Source of the DNA: Enchytraeus crypticus
Lineage: Eukaryota > Annelida > Clitellata > Enchytraeida > Enchytraeidae
Assembly (NCBI GenBank): GCA_905160935.1
Contig: CAJHZI010000907.1
Span: 1,276,501-1,340,500, forward strand
DNA: 64,000 nucleotides
Reading direction: 5' to 3'
Part shown: piece after piece, positions 34,928 to 46,479 of the stretch
Numbering within the stretch: the first letter of the stretch is position 1
How the letters are laid out: each line of letters opens with the position of its first letter
Program-made: the position numbers and the translations under genes
The notes under the pieces: model-generated
The model's input: the letters and a program-made list of their open reading frames with translations, nothing else
Database searches by the model: none
Told to the model about the DNA's origin: nothing

Positions 34928-36354
34928 TTCTCTCTGACAACGTACATTCATCAAAGCAAAATGTAACCTCACGACTTTTTGGTTCAAGTCGCATCATCGA
35001 TTCCGATATTTTTGCAAATTATATAAGCAAAAGCATAGAAACGCGACTGACTCTAAATCAACTAGACAACAGAGATTTAGACATACAAATATGTCATGAC
35101 ATCTCAAACTACAGGACTCTTTTACAGAGAATCAATTGTTTAAATAGCCCCTGAAAATCATCAATGGAAAGACGAAATATAGTTGCTAAAACTTAAATAT
35201 CCCTGAATATGTAAGAAACTCCACAGAAAGTTGTGACAAGAAAACTACTCCACTTTTCTCAACATAACTTCAAAATACTTTTAAATGTTGAACTTGTAAT
35301 CTACAGTACAATTAAATTTTAATGCTGAAACAAATGCACCGTTATACTATTCCAAGATCCCGTAAAGAAAGAAACTTCAGAAACTGACTGACCCAACGAC
35401 AGAAAGAACTCTTTCCACCAGAAGAGAATCATCCAAAGAAGATTACAAATTGATAACTCCAAGAGATATCCCGTCTCCCTCACTCCTCCCTCAGAAATCT
35501 GCCGAATCACCACAATGCAGTGAAGGCATACTGCCGTTTGTCCGCGACTGCTTATTCGTCTGTTTCCAGCTTATTTCGCAGCTAACCAACATGTCTGCTG
35601 GCCTTTCCACTATCCGCAACCTGTGGACGCACTTGGTAGCTGTATGGCTCCGGCCCCAAGAAAAATGTGCCATTTACAACGAATGGACTCAACCGACCGT
35701 CTAATGTCTTCGGCCAACGATTTGGTTTCTTTTTTTTCTCCAGCCTCGTCATCACTCTCGATCCTGCTTGTTATCAACGTCAACGGCTCCAAATATCAGC
35801 TGATCTGATGACCAATCACCGGTTCTGAATGAGTGAACAAACGCATTAAAAAATAATGTATTACTTTACTCTGATATACAGATAGGCTACTATCACCGCA
35901 CATCATTTTATTGTTTTAGGCCTATCAATATAGTCGATAACGAACGCCTTAATGCGATATTGCGAGGTCTACTGGCTCTAGTGTTTTTAGTCTCAATTAA
36001 GCTGTAGCAGTAGCATAACCGTTGTTGCTACGTACTTTCGAGAATGATTCACATCATTCAATCATAAATTTTTTAACTGGAAGATTCCAAGATCAGTATG
36101 TGCGTGAATTAAGTCAGTATGGAAGGCGTGAATTAAGTCTGACTAGTTCAATTTTGCAGAAATTGTGCCTTGTACCAAATTGCTGAATTTAATTGTAATG
36201 TACTTAATTCGCTTATATCCGAGGTGTAACGGTATTACAGATTGATTCTGCTATACATCCGAACTCATTCTAATACATTATTGATACTGACTGTAGACGA
36301 GATGTTTAAAAATAAATTATTAAACAAGTTAAGGGTTTTCTACTCCATTGAAGT
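33269..36354. other. No gene seen; GC-richer island at 35440-35810
   Basis: AT-rich DNA with a (CT)n tract at 34900-34935. The island at 35440-35810 has overlapping short ORFs on both strands (60-84 codons) but no recognisable motif. It could be a promoter or first exon of an unseen gene. Confidence 0.4.
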
Positions 36355-36594
36355 AAAGTAAACACGCATTATAGTGAAATGATCAACTTCGTTTATATCT
36401 ATCACTTTTTAACACCACATGTGTAAACCGTTAGGAAATTAAGACTATTTTCTGTATGACCAGTCCAGTGAATGTCCGAAATTTTGCTCTCAGATCAGCG
36501 CGGCTGGGATTCGAACCCACGAGGGTTCAATTCATTTCAGGATCTGTCTTTTAAAACTTCATGACGTTACCCCTACGCTATTGAGACATTCAAC
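36355..36594 (-). mobile_element. tRNA-derived SINE, copy 2
   Basis: On the minus strand the head carries TAGCGTAGGGGTAACG (A box) and GTGGGTTCGAATCCCAGC (a perfect B-box consensus). The body matches 19565-19797 at roughly 85-90%. This copy keeps the better B box. Confidence 0.88.
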
Positions 36595-37436
36595 TAATTA
36601 AACTAATTAATTTGAGACCTTCGCTATTAAACATTTCACATTAGCAACCATTTGCAAATTTGCTACTTGCGTAATGGCAACAGTAATTAGTCAAAGTGCT
36701 ACAAATAGCAATTAGAAAGCAGTGCGTAATATTATGACATTTCATAAACTATAAATCTTCGCACTGAATTACAACATTTCACATTATCTAATGGAATTTT
36801 AGTAACTTAGTGAGTACTCATAAAGATTTCATATATTTACCTGCATGCTTTCTTGTAGATCCTCGGCTTAAATGCTATTTCCTCTTTATTAATACAGGAT
36901 CGATCAAATCTGTAACGTTCATCATAGCAGAATTTAAAAGGTTTGCTAAATTCATAATTTCATAATAACATTAAATATATTACTCTTTATGTTAGTAGTC
37001 ACTGATATCTACAGCAGTTATAACAATTAGTAATTTATAATGGCAATTATAAATAAAATATATAACAGTAATAGCAGTTTGCTTGGCCTTCTTAATTTAA
37101 TGCCTTATATAAGTTTTGCATTTGAATATATTGTAGATGTTATTCTCTTATTGGTTAGTCTGTGTACGATGTTTTCGGTATTCAAATTCATGATTAGCTT
37201 ATTGGCATTTTCTGTTAGGGTCAGAACTTCATAACAACAAGAGATAGATTAATTTGGATTCAGAATATTGCTAGGTTTATATAATGAGCAAAATGAAACA
37301 TTCCAGTATCAAAATATAAACTTACATATTCACAACATCAATTAGTTATACGAAGTTGCAAGTTATCAAAAGTTGCTGATAATAAGTTAAATATATGAAA
37401 AATATAGTAGGATGAGGATCGCATATGAGGCCCACA
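36595..37436. other. No gene seen
   Basis: AT-rich sequence; the hydrophobic 64-codon ORF at 37040-37234 lacks support. Confidence 0.5.
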
Positions 37437-37612
37437 TCTTCATTAGTAGAATTTCCCCAACCCCAAGAATATGGGTATATCGAAAGGAATGCTAGATGAT
37501 TTAAAGATCCCTTCGCGTGTGGGCATTAAGAGGAAAGCAGAAGATAGATATGAGTGGAGGCGTTATAAAGCATGGATCTGCAAGTAGGCAGTGCATTGAG
37601 AGAGAGAGAGAG
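37437..37612 (+). pseudogene. LINE 3' end with (GA)n tail
   Basis: A frame reads GMLDDLKIPSRVGIKRKAED, then RYEWRRYKAWICK and a stop. This matches the minus-strand fragment at 54017-54285 (GMLDDLKT, KRKAEDREEWRRYIQWTCQ). Both end with GGCAGTGCA and a GA run. It is the C-terminus of an RTE-like LINE. Confidence 0.7.
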
Positions 37613-37907
37613 ACGGCAGGCTATATGCGAATACAGTTTCTCCTTCCGAAGAATTATAAACATTTCAACTTATTTTGTGGAGTTTTCCTCACATAAGTTT
37701 GGTTACATTTCCAAAGTATGATATCAATGCATAAATTCCTGAATAATTTAGCAAAAATCCTGAAATATTAACCTAGCCTATATCTAATTAACGTCCAGAG
37801 CACTAAAAAAAGAAATAGTAGGCCTATGTAACTCAAAGTAATAAGTAGAGTATGCTAAATATTTCTCATGTCCAATCTAATGCTTACCTGTGCTTCATAT
37901 CCTATCT

Positions 37908-38300
37908 TTATTCCTTACCAACAGTAGATGGTTCTTCATTAATCTGCACAATGTTTACACAAATGTTCGATTTAGAGGCACATTCTTGAAAATATGTAAT
38001 ATCTTCAATCTCCTTAAATCTGAAGCTTTCTGCTTTCTGAATTTTACTTATTTTCTCCTGCCGTTCCTTTTCGTCGATAACATCAAGATTCTTCAAATCT
38101 TGTATTTCTGCACGGGTCAGTTTTGATATAGTTGGCAGTTCATTGATACCTTTGAATTTATCCCGTAACTTAAGGAACAACTTCATTCCTTTACTGACTT
38201 CAGGTGAAAATTCTTTAACTGCTTCGTTGATACTTTGCCGTAAAATATGAAAACACAGCAGGCCCAGTATTAGCGTAATATTCTTAATTTTTTAAGTATT
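37908..38300 (-). CDS. Possible last exon of the PHD/C48 locus
   Basis: The frame is open on the minus strand from about 38300 to the stop at 37908. It includes RQSINEAVKEFSPEVSKGMK and a charged, coiled-coil-prone stretch (LTRAEIQDLKNLDVIDEKER), and ends NEEPSTVGKE. The first in-frame Met is internal. It lies about 400 bp downstream of the strong donor at 38714 on the same strand, so I suspect a terminal exon. The exact acceptor is not clear. Alternative: part of a transposon or chance. Confidence 0.35.
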
Positions 38301-38713
38301 AACAATGAAGTGTGGTTATTTCGTTGAGAACTTTAAATAATTCATTCTGGGGTTCCGAAATTGCTTTTAGAGTATTGAATAGCATTATTAATCTTCCTTA
38401 TTCTAAATTGAGATGTGGTTTAGGCCTAAGTTTCCATTAACTGCTAAATATAGGCCTACATTAAGAAAAATTTAGAAACTTAACGTGCAACGAAACTTTC
38501 CTTTATCATGCAATGTTATATAAAAATGCAGTTTAATCCTTGCATTTTCCCATTGATTAGTTAATGACATAATATGTCATTAACATAATTGTATGAACAT
38601 ATTATTATGTTGATACAATTCTGTCCTATAATTTTTATTGGCCTAATATCTTTCAATCATGCAATGTTGTGCTGCTTGCAGTAGGTTCAAAAAATAAATT
38701 TTAAAATCCTTAC

Positions 38714-39441
38714 CTGAAACGTATCAGTGAAGCATTGATATTCACAAAAGGAACAGTACCAGTCGCCGTCAACTATGGTTGAGTTTGCATCAACCTCAGC
38801 ACATTTCATATGATACCAATGCAAACAATGGCTGCATTGAATCATATTGTTGTTGCTTGGTGAATAGCATATGCAATGGAGTTTTTGTACGACGGTAACA
38901 GTTTCTGATTTCCTTTTTGATCTCAAAGAAGGGAAAAGTTCAACTTTGCCCTCATCCAAACATTGCTGTAGATGAGGGGCAAATTTGGACTCGTCGTAAA
39001 TTACACCTGTGGGATCTTCTTTAGAGCAGCAAGCAAATGCAGCTGCAACTGCATAGAAGCCACATAAACGAGTTCCAGCAGTTTGCTGTTTAAAATTTCT
39101 TTTGTGAAAAGTTATGCTGTCCGGTTCGTCTTCATCCCTTAGTAGTGCCGTTACTTCTATCACTTCACTTTTTGATATATTACCAAACATACTGTGGTAG
39201 AGAAACACATCATGGGTAGTTTCATCAAACACATTGCTAGCACACACCCAGTGATCTCCTACGTTGATTATTTGAACGAACCGTATTCCATTAGCCGGTT
39301 CATAATTAGGCCTTTTGATTCCATATACGTATCCTGTGTGATATGTTGGTTCAAGACCCGCAATGCTATTTCCATACACATTTTTCATAACTGTAGTGGC
39401 ATTGTATATATCATTGTCAATCAGTTCAGTTTGACTGCTCA
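38714..39441 (-). CDS. Ulp1/C48-like domain plus PHD finger, exon
   Basis: The N-terminal half resembles the Ulp1/SENP cysteine-protease fold: HWVCASN (catalytic His region), QQTAGTRLCGFYAVA (Gln and the Cys-Gly nucleophile). The usual acidic residue after the His strand ('VYDS') appears as LYHS, so activity is doubtful. A C4HC3 PHD finger follows (CICYSPSNNNMIQCSHC ... WYHMKC ... WYCSFC), suggesting histone-tail recognition. The frame ends at a strong donor, TTTCAG|GTAAGG, just after the finger, which implies a downstream exon. The upstream 39439-40204 frame is offset by one base at a TTTT run. PHD plus C48 next to a transposase-like segment is a known arrangement in transposon-related invertebrate proteins; assignment to one superfamily is inference. 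Confidence 0.65.
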
Positions 39442-40204
39442 AAAGTAGTCTACTCTCCCCTTCTTCTTTATTACTGCATTAGAAGAAGAATGATCTTCAA
39501 CCGATGTTGGTTTGTTATTGGGATTGAATTTCTTTTTTAAAATTGCTGTAGCGGTAATTTCTTTCTTGTAGCCTTTACCCTTTTGTCGTCTTCTCCATTT
39601 CTCAGAGGTATCTTGAATAACCCTTTTACTTTGCTTTTTCGAACATTTTTTACTTGCTGGTAATTTCTGTTCGTTTACCTTACCCTGAACAAAAATTAAG
39701 TGAAGATTTAAGAAATTCATTGGCCGAGGCTTCACCCTACCGCCTAGTGTTCCGTGCTTAACACTTTTAAAGTGCGATTCCATGACTGCGTTACTGTAGC
39801 ATTCCATAGATGCCTTGGTTATATCTCCTTTTTCTTGCAATGAATATCCCTGCAAAGGTGCAGCCCACAGAGGAAAGAGATGTATGACGTCAGACAAAAC
39901 CTTGAAAACAGCGGGAGAAAAAAAGTCATTTGTTGTTGTAGTCTCACTGTCATCCTTGCTTTGCGCGTTATAATAAGTTACAGCTCTTTGGAAGTGTGAA
40001 GTGAAAGGAGATTTGCTTTTGATGCTTTCTTTTGTGTCTAAGTCACTCATCATTTCCGGTTTTCTTGAGACATTCTCTTCGTCTACACTGCAATATTCAC
40101 TTGATACGGTTAGGATTGTTTCAGTAATTCTATCTTTCTGCATTTGTGATAGCTTCTTCGCAGTGAATAAATTATTAACTGTTGCATAAATTTCAACTGC
40201 CTCC
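39439..40204 (-). CDS. Transposase-like segment upstream of C48/PHD
   Basis: The frame begins after an acceptor-like TTATATTGTAG (about 40205) as EAVEIYATVNNLFTAKKLSQ and runs to TGA at 39439. The recognisable part, FPLWAAPLQGYS, then SNAVMESHFKSVKHGTLGG and RPRPMNFLNLHLIF, is like the C-terminal part of large invertebrate transposase-like proteins that carry C48 domains (possibly KDZ-type; not certain). A Lys-rich basic tail follows. The frame meets the C48/PHD frame at ACTTTTGAG with a one-base offset. This could be an inactivating indel, programmed slippage or a sequencing error. Confidence 0.5.
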
Positions 40205-40288
40205 TACAATATAAGCATATTCAAATTTACATAAGAATACCCAAATTTGTAATACAGATTATTGGGTGTTTCTATTGATAAATGTTTT

Positions 40289-40462
40289 CAGATTATTGGG
40301 TATTTCTATTTCCATTCATTCTTTCCGCCTCTCCGTAGCCAATTTTTCTACGAAGAACTTCAGGTTCTTCAATTTTTCTATGAAGAACTTCAGGTTCTTT
40401 GTAGAAAAATTGGTTGCGGAGAGGCGGAAAGAATGAAAGAAAATAGAAACACCCATAGTCTG
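40289..40462. mobile_element. Small foldback/MITE hairpin, 70-bp arms
   Basis: The left arm 40289-40358 (CAGATTATTGGGTATTTCTA...) is the inverse of 40394-40462 (...GAAACACCCATAGTCTG), with CATTCTTTCCGCCTCTCCG in the stem. The loop duplicates GAAGAACTTCAGGTTCTT. The 22-bp tip is repeated directly at 40255-40276. It sits about 85 bp upstream of the transposase-like exon. Confidence 0.9.
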
Positions 40463-40483
40463 AATTACTATTATTTGCATTTA

Positions 40484-40552
40484 ATAAATAATAATAATAA
40501 ATAAAGGCTTAACGTCCGTTTCCTCATCCAGGGATGATATCAGGGACGTCAT
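40484..40552 (-). mobile_element. SINE family S1, 3' tail copy
   Basis: On the minus strand it reads GACGTCCCTGATATCATCC, GGATGAGGAAACGGACGTTA, then (ATT)n. The body is missing. Confidence 0.85.
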
Positions 40553-41228
40553 TTTATTAGTATTATGCATAATATTTTCAGCGGATCATGGGACAGCAGA
40601 ACAGAATAAGAAAAATAACGACTAAGGATACTTATACGGATTCATTTTATCATACACATGCAATCTCATAGACGCTTATCAAACCACAAACAATTACGTT
40701 TAAAATAGGTAGATGAATGGAAGAATAACTGCAGATTGTAAAGTGACTGCAAATCAATCTTTAGTGCATGTTAGGCGATATAGAATAAATTAATTCCTTA
40801 TGCTGACTGACTGTAGGACTATAATAAAAAAATTAAACGAAATTTATTTTCAGCCGTTGTCAAGCATGATAAACTATTAACACCTTAAAAGCATTAAGTA
40901 CCGAATGCCGACTAGCATAAAGCACACTCTAATACAAGGAAAGAATTGTACAAATAAGCAACAATTGGAATCTTCAAAAACAGAACATTCATAAAACTTG
41001 ACCTACGGGATGATGTGGTTGAAGTAGAATAAGAGAAATACCGACAAAGACTTATGTTATTAGACTAATATCAAAGAAAGAAATGCATCCAGAATGGAAA
41101 TGAAAAAATCTGATAGAGTAATATTGACAATATTTAACGGCAACATACGTATTGGCTAATAATGTAGACAAATAGTAGAGAATCATCACGCGAATTAATG
41201 CTTAAATTTAATAGATTTTCACTAATAC
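40553..41228. other. No gene seen
   Basis: AT-rich sequence without ORFs or recognised repeats. Confidence 0.5.
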
Positions 41229-41266
41229 AAGGCGTTCCTATTTACTAATGTAAATAGGAACGCCTT
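41229..41266. repeat. Perfect 17-bp stem hairpin
   Basis: AAGGCGTTCCTATTTAC, loop TAAT, then its exact reverse complement. On the minus strand it starts within a base or two of the stop codon of the fragment at 41269-41770. Confidence 0.92.
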
Positions 41267-41268
41267 TA

Positions 41269-41770
41269 GCATAAATACAATACTGCTACTGTGACAATAT
41301 GTGCATGACGTGTACGTTTTAAATGTGCAGCATGCAGAAATGAATCAGCAACACAGGAAGTAGCAATCCCAGATTGCACCAGGCAGTCAGTCCACCCAGA
41401 ACCTTCTAACCAGTGACCAACCATTCTCAAAGCAGCCATTTCAATATGTAACCCACCCATCATGATAAAAAATTTATCCTCTCCAAATTTATCTGGCCAG
41501 TGCCATTGTGTCTTTGTTTGGCAAGTGCATACAACGGCTGGTCACATGCCACTACAGGTACCTGGCTTGGGTTTAGTCGCCTACAGCAGCCTTGATAACA
41601 CCAAGTGAGTGTCGAACCATGGCAGCAGAATAAGAACTGTGTTTGAACAACGGCAACATCGGAATAATGGGAAGCGATTGCTTTTGATCTACGATACTCT
41701 GAGCATGATAGTTCAACCAAGTTATTTTGTCATAACGACCATTATTCTCGATGCAGTTATGGACTTCGGA
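41269..41770 (-). pseudogene. Fragment of a multicopy invertebrate protein family
   Basis: On the minus strand, frames read KITWLNYHAQSIVDQK and LPLFKHSSYSAAMVRHSLGV, then (after frame changes) VVACDQPLYALAKQ, and finally MMGGLHIEMAALRMVGHWLE followed by GSGWTDCLVQSGIATS and RTRHAHIVTVAVLYL. I recognise the order DQPLYALAK ... GGLHIEMA ... SGWT ... ADSFL ... RTRHAHQ from an uncharacterised family that is abundant in cnidarian and other invertebrate genomes and probably transposon-linked. At least two frameshifts and several stops make this copy dead. Function is unknown. Confidence 0.7.
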
Positions 41771-42109
41771 TAACCACTAACACTCAGTAGACAAACTGCT
41801 ACCTGTAGATGAAGACAAAGAGAACTTTCGCTGTTCCACTAACAATATTCTGCCTGTAGCACAGCAGCTTATTTATTGTGAATGATGGAGACATGAGGTG
41901 ATGGCTAACTAATTGTCTTTTGGACATAGTTATAAGCTTTTGTCGAATAAAAAGACAGCGTCTGAGCATATGTTTAAATAATCTCAAAACTCCCTAATAT
42001 TAAAAATACTTATATAAGTAAAAATAGCAATATAGAACGTTCAGTACATATTATAAGTAATCTAGCGATTCAAAATATCAGAGCATCATCCCTGACAGAC
42101 ATCACCACC

Positions 42110-43037
42110 TAAGCTGAACTCATATTCCTTATGGCTCGTCCGGCATGTAAATCAAATGAGTACATGTATCCATCGCAAAACGAATTGGTTTGCCTCTGAT
42201 AAACTACTTTGCATCTTGTCTTCCATAGTAGGGGATCATGCTTTCGTCTATAGACAAATTTTGATCCAGTGAATTATACAGTCAGTAATTTTCTTGCAAC
42301 ATGGTTAGGAATGGGCGCAGCTTGGAAAACCTCTCTTCTTTATTCAAGTCTGTATTATCTGCAAGATGAAGATATCTTAATTTATGTCATAATTTCTTCT
42401 AGATTCTCTCAATATATGAGGCATATCAGACTCAGAATTTCAATACATGCGACGCTGAGGCAATTTTGAGTAACCTGAGAGTAGAATGCCTCCAAGCACT
42501 ATTAGAATTTCTTCTTCTGTTACATTCAGTGCTACTTGTGCGATTGGCATACAGATTGCTTTGTGAAATTATATGATCTACTACGTCATTGTTGAAGAGC
42601 AGTTTGAAGAAATCTAATGGTGTTTTACCAATGTCATGGTCAATTAGATAAGACTTGTTCAACTTAGGAGCGGTATATTGCGCAGCATCTTTTGACCACA
42701 CGGGTTGTGGCTTCTTAGTGGTTTTTCTTTTGTTATTTCTAACAGTCGTGAAAGAAGGTTCCTGTTTAGTTTCATTTGCTACAATGATATCAATTTTTGG
42801 TTCAATACTATTTTCTTCTTCAGTTGACTTCACTCTGCGTAACTCACACGCTGCTGTTAGGAAGTTTTTGCTTAGATGATTGACGTTGCCTTCATATTCT
42901 TTGTCGCTCTTGTCACTGTCTTCATCAGTCAGAGATTCAACATCAAGAGGAGGTTCAATGTATAACTGAAATTCGTATACATCCTCATCTGGTTTATCTT
43001 CCGCATCAGCAAGTATTTCATTCAAAATATCTGACAC
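42110..43037 (-). pseudogene. piggyBac-like transposase, degenerate
   Basis: The N-terminal 180 codons are open: an acidic leader (DEDSDKSDKEYEG), then the WS-KDAAQY, TPLDFFKLLFNNDVVDHI and SQSNLYAN motifs typical of PGBD proteins. A frameshift near 42540 moves to a frame reading VALNVTEEEILIVLGGILLL and SGYSKLPQRRMY, then a stop. Further on is LDQNLSIDESMIPYYGR, the region of the first catalytic Asp, then FIRGKPIRFAMD. Stops interrupt every section and the C-terminal half is missing. I found no TTAA-flanked termini. Confidence 0.82.
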
Positions 43038-43974
43038 TCACCTAAAATCGAATAAACATATATTTGCCCTGAATTACTAATATAAAATGTGTCATTTATT
43101 CTAGTAAAAAAGTTAATCTTTGTAACGTAAGATACCATAAAATTATGTTATAACACGTTCACAAACTGAAGACTTCTGAATGCAAAAATTTTAAACATCT
43201 AAGTATTATCAGTATTCAAAATTACAAATGGTTTAGGAAAAATTTCTGTTTTAAGCATATTAGTAACATATTAATAATACGAGTAAACTTACGGTAGAAT
43301 TGGTCCAGACTCTGTTCCTATGCACTATACTTACTGTGAACTTCACTATACTGTGAACTTATACATATAATTTTGTTGAAAAAATTCCATGGATACAGCA
43401 ATATAAAAATCACTCCACTTTGTACAGTAAGTGCCCAGCATCCCATATAAAGGATGAGCAGATTGATATGCCAATATAAAACTAACCGATGAACACAAAA
43501 TGCTACAATTATCCCCAATTAAAGCGACAACCTTTCTCTAAATATGATAAAAAATTGTTTATCGAAATTGAAATTAGTTTCAAATTTATAGGCAAACGGG
43601 TACTTACTGGTAAGCGTCGAGATGTAGAGAACTTTTTTCACTAACTTCAGGATAAATTATTGAACACTTGTATACAAACAAAGAACCGGAACAGATTAAC
43701 TTAAATCAAGGACGTACAGTGTTGCCAGTGTCCTTCAACAAAAATTAGATCGATATATCACCGAAAGTTTGTTGAAACAGCCCTTCGTATAAGATCCCTT
43801 TAAAGGGATGCTGGGAAGTAATGAGTTAACAGACAAAAAGTTATCTCTTCTGATATCTGACGTGTACTACGACTTGTCTTTCCTGAGAACAAAATTTGTT
43901 ACTCAACGGCAGCAATATTAGCAGGAATTCCGGCACTTTTTTGTCAGATAAAAAGCTGTCACATGACAACAAAT
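43038..43974. other. No gene seen
   Basis: AT-rich DNA. A 14-bp palindrome TCCCTTTAAAGGGA lies at 43795-43808. Confidence 0.5.
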
Positions 43975-44620
43975 CACTTTCGAAACATAAACTGTTTAAA
44001 TATAGTTACAGACCAGTAGTTGTTTCCGCTTATGAGATTTAGATTTAAATCACCTCCTAAAACAATATTGCAATCTTTAAACTCCTGAATTACAATTTCA
44101 ATTCCAGCCATGATATCATTAAATATTTCCCTATCGGATTCTGTTTTAATATTCAGCAAACGTGTCAACGTCTGCCACAGATCTGTATAATTCACTCCAT
44201 ACCAGTACCCGAGCTCTCATTCTCCGACGAAATCCATGCTCCTTGATAAGAGAATTAAACATTTACAAATAAAGTTTTACCAATTAAAATACAAACAAAT
44301 CTTTTGCACGTTTTATTGCATTTTAAAAATGTAATTAAATCAAGTTTTAAAAGCACTCCCTCTGCCCCACTTGGGCGCCCATTTAGAAGAGACGAGGAGA
44401 CCTTATGTACCATAGTGGAGATCCCGTAAAACATAATTGTCAGACAATTTCTCAATTTTGTGCATATTGTGAGAAGTAAGCCACAGTTCTTGTAAAAAGA
44501 TTTTATCTGGTGTGATTGCATTATTGTTTGAACTGCACAACGAATTCAAAAGTATTTTGCCTTGATTAAATCCATGACAGTTGTAGATCAAAACGACTAG
44601 AGTACTATTAATTCTATACT
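43975..44620 (-). pseudogene. LINE endonuclease fragment
   Basis: On the minus strand, 44591-44403 reads IYNCHGFNQGKILLNSLCSS then ITPDKIFLQELWLTSHNM, the opening of an APE-type endonuclease. After stops, 44195-43974 holds IVLGGDLNLNL, its GDxN motif. Internal stops and frame changes show it is dead. It follows the ORF1 piece at 45181-46409 in the correct order for one LINE copy. Confidence 0.75.
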
Positions 44621-44937
44621 ATGGGGCCATTGTTAGATTAGGCAATCATAGTTTTGGTTATTGCTGCCAATTCAATATCACTACTATACGAAGAATGAAT
44701 AACGGCTGGCGTAATGGTTTTTTTATGTCTACCGATTCCATTTCGAAGTCCGCAACGCTTTCATTGACTTTTAATATTATCACTTGACTGGGCTGTCGCA
44801 GATTTCTCATTCACAACACCAGGTGCAAGAATATCAGCTGTGATCATAATATTCTTGTTACTGTTATCAGCTTCTGCAGATTTTAGTGAATTTACAGCTA
44901 CTGCGGAACTATAATTCACAGAGGCCCTAATTAAGAG

Positions 44938-45022
44938 ACGCTCACCAATCGAATGCCCTTTCTGACGAAGGTATGGATCGTAGTGCTTTAGTCGCCTTCT
45001 ACGACGCGTGCAGTCACAACAC
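44938..45022 (-). mobile_element. SINE family S3 fragment inside the LINE
   Basis: Plus-strand sequence ATCGAATGCCCTTTCTGACG, then GTATGGATCGTAGTGCTTTA, as in 22440-22525. It lies between the ORF1 and endonuclease pieces and may be a nested insertion. Confidence 0.75.
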
Positions 45023-45180
45023 CGGGACCAATAACAACAAAAAGCTTAATTAAAGAAGATCAAATAAAAACAAACCACGTCGAGATGGTCTACGACGTGC
45101 TGAACGGCACTGTGTCTTAAGTCGTACCCGTCGCTGAGACTAATTTGATCAGTTAGATCAATTAATTGTTCTACTGCAAA

Positions 45181-46409
45181 TTAGTCTGCAATTGACTCTG
45201 GCTTGTATCTCCATTTGCGAACAATAATTCCAGTCGGCCAAGAAAATTTCAGAAGTAACGTAGATTCATGTTTCTTGTCGCTTGCTAACTTAAAAGACCG
45301 TGATGATTGATCAGTCTTAGTAACATCAAAGCAAAACAACACTTTGATGTTAAGTCTCTTACATTGCTTCCTGACTTCGTCAACCTCATGTTCTTTGCTT
45401 ACATTATAGATGCCGAATACAGATGTTTCTGCTGTCGGACCCTTCGGAGTGGCAGCTTTTATCATACCGGATTTGGCTTTTCCCACAACTTTTGCCCACA
45501 ACGTAAGCCTTGTGGTTACAATTTGATTACGAATTCCTATCGTAGAAGTATTACTTGAAATTACTTGAACAGCCACTACAGCCTGAGCGAAAGAATGTCT
45601 GGATTCTGTGTTATTTCGCTTTTGATGACTCGCTCGCTAGCACTGAGTCTATAGGCGAAATATTAGCGGCAGTGGCAGACCTTTTCTTGCGACCACATAT
45701 ACAACGAATGCATTGTCATCAGATTCCGAAACGTTTGATGTCACAGTTACTGAACCCCAATGTCGCACTTCCCCACCTGTGAATTGATCATGCTTGACTT
45801 CATTGTCAGCTCGTGAAGTATCACTGGTTTCTACAGGCCTGCTCACTGAAATCTTCACGGCAGCTGACTGGCTTAGAATGTTTAGGTTTGAACCATCTGT
45901 CTTATTCTTCGATTTCGCAATACTCTTTGTCAGAATTTAATTTGCTGACATCTGGCGAACTGACTGTAGTGATGACATTGAGTTTTCACAAACCTCCTTA
46001 ATGTAATTCTCAATTCTGTCTAACCTGGACAGAGAAGATCCAGATCACCCTCCAGGAGCCTAGACGACGGAATGTGATCCGGATGATCCGCCACGAATAG
46101 AGGAAGACCACCCATGAGTCCCTGCTCTTCCATGAAATACAGGATAGCGACGATATCCTCAAACTCAACAGAGGAGTTCGAGTTATTGTCCCGTCTTTTC
46201 CAAATGAACTTAGGAAAATTCTTAGTATCCATTTTGCTGACTGTATCAAAGAGCAGTCTTTTCGCAGAAAATATATCGTCATGATTATAGAATTCCAAAA
46301 TTGCTGATTTGAGAGTTTTAGTACCTGCTTTACTTACCTTATTTGTTAAGAAACATAAAAAATTGACACAACTAATTCTCGAGCACCGCCTTATTGGCGG
46401 CGTTACCAT
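45181..46409 (-). pseudogene. LINE ORF1 (nucleic-acid-binding), broken
   Basis: The N-terminal part (46409-46020, 129 codons) has CVNFLCFLTNKVSKAGTKTL, FPKFIWKRR and FEDIVAILYFMEEQGLMGGL, an N-terminal domain I associate with L2/CR1-like ORF1 proteins. The middle (45858-45649) lies in another frame. The C-terminal part (45576-45181, 131 codons) has VFGIYNVSKEHEVDEVRKQC, KVLFCFDVTKTDQSSRSFKL and WPTGIIVRKWRYKP, typical of the ORF1 C-terminal domain. ORF1 binds the element RNA. At least two frame changes disable it. Confidence 0.75.
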
Positions 46410-46479
46410 TGTAGGTTAACAACACCAATAGATAGGAAGCTGTCCTCAGAAAGGCCAAAATATTCCAAGATTATGAGAA

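Noticed and set aside
35450..35808. Overlapping ORFs on both strands as a small gene
   Set aside because: No motif, no splice signals linking it to other exons, and frames open on both strands of a GC-richer patch are expected by chance.
43795..43808. TCCCTTTAAAGGGA as a piggyBac end with TTAA target
   Set aside because: The internal TTTAAA palindrome is not oriented as an inverted repeat next to TTAA, and no partner end was found.
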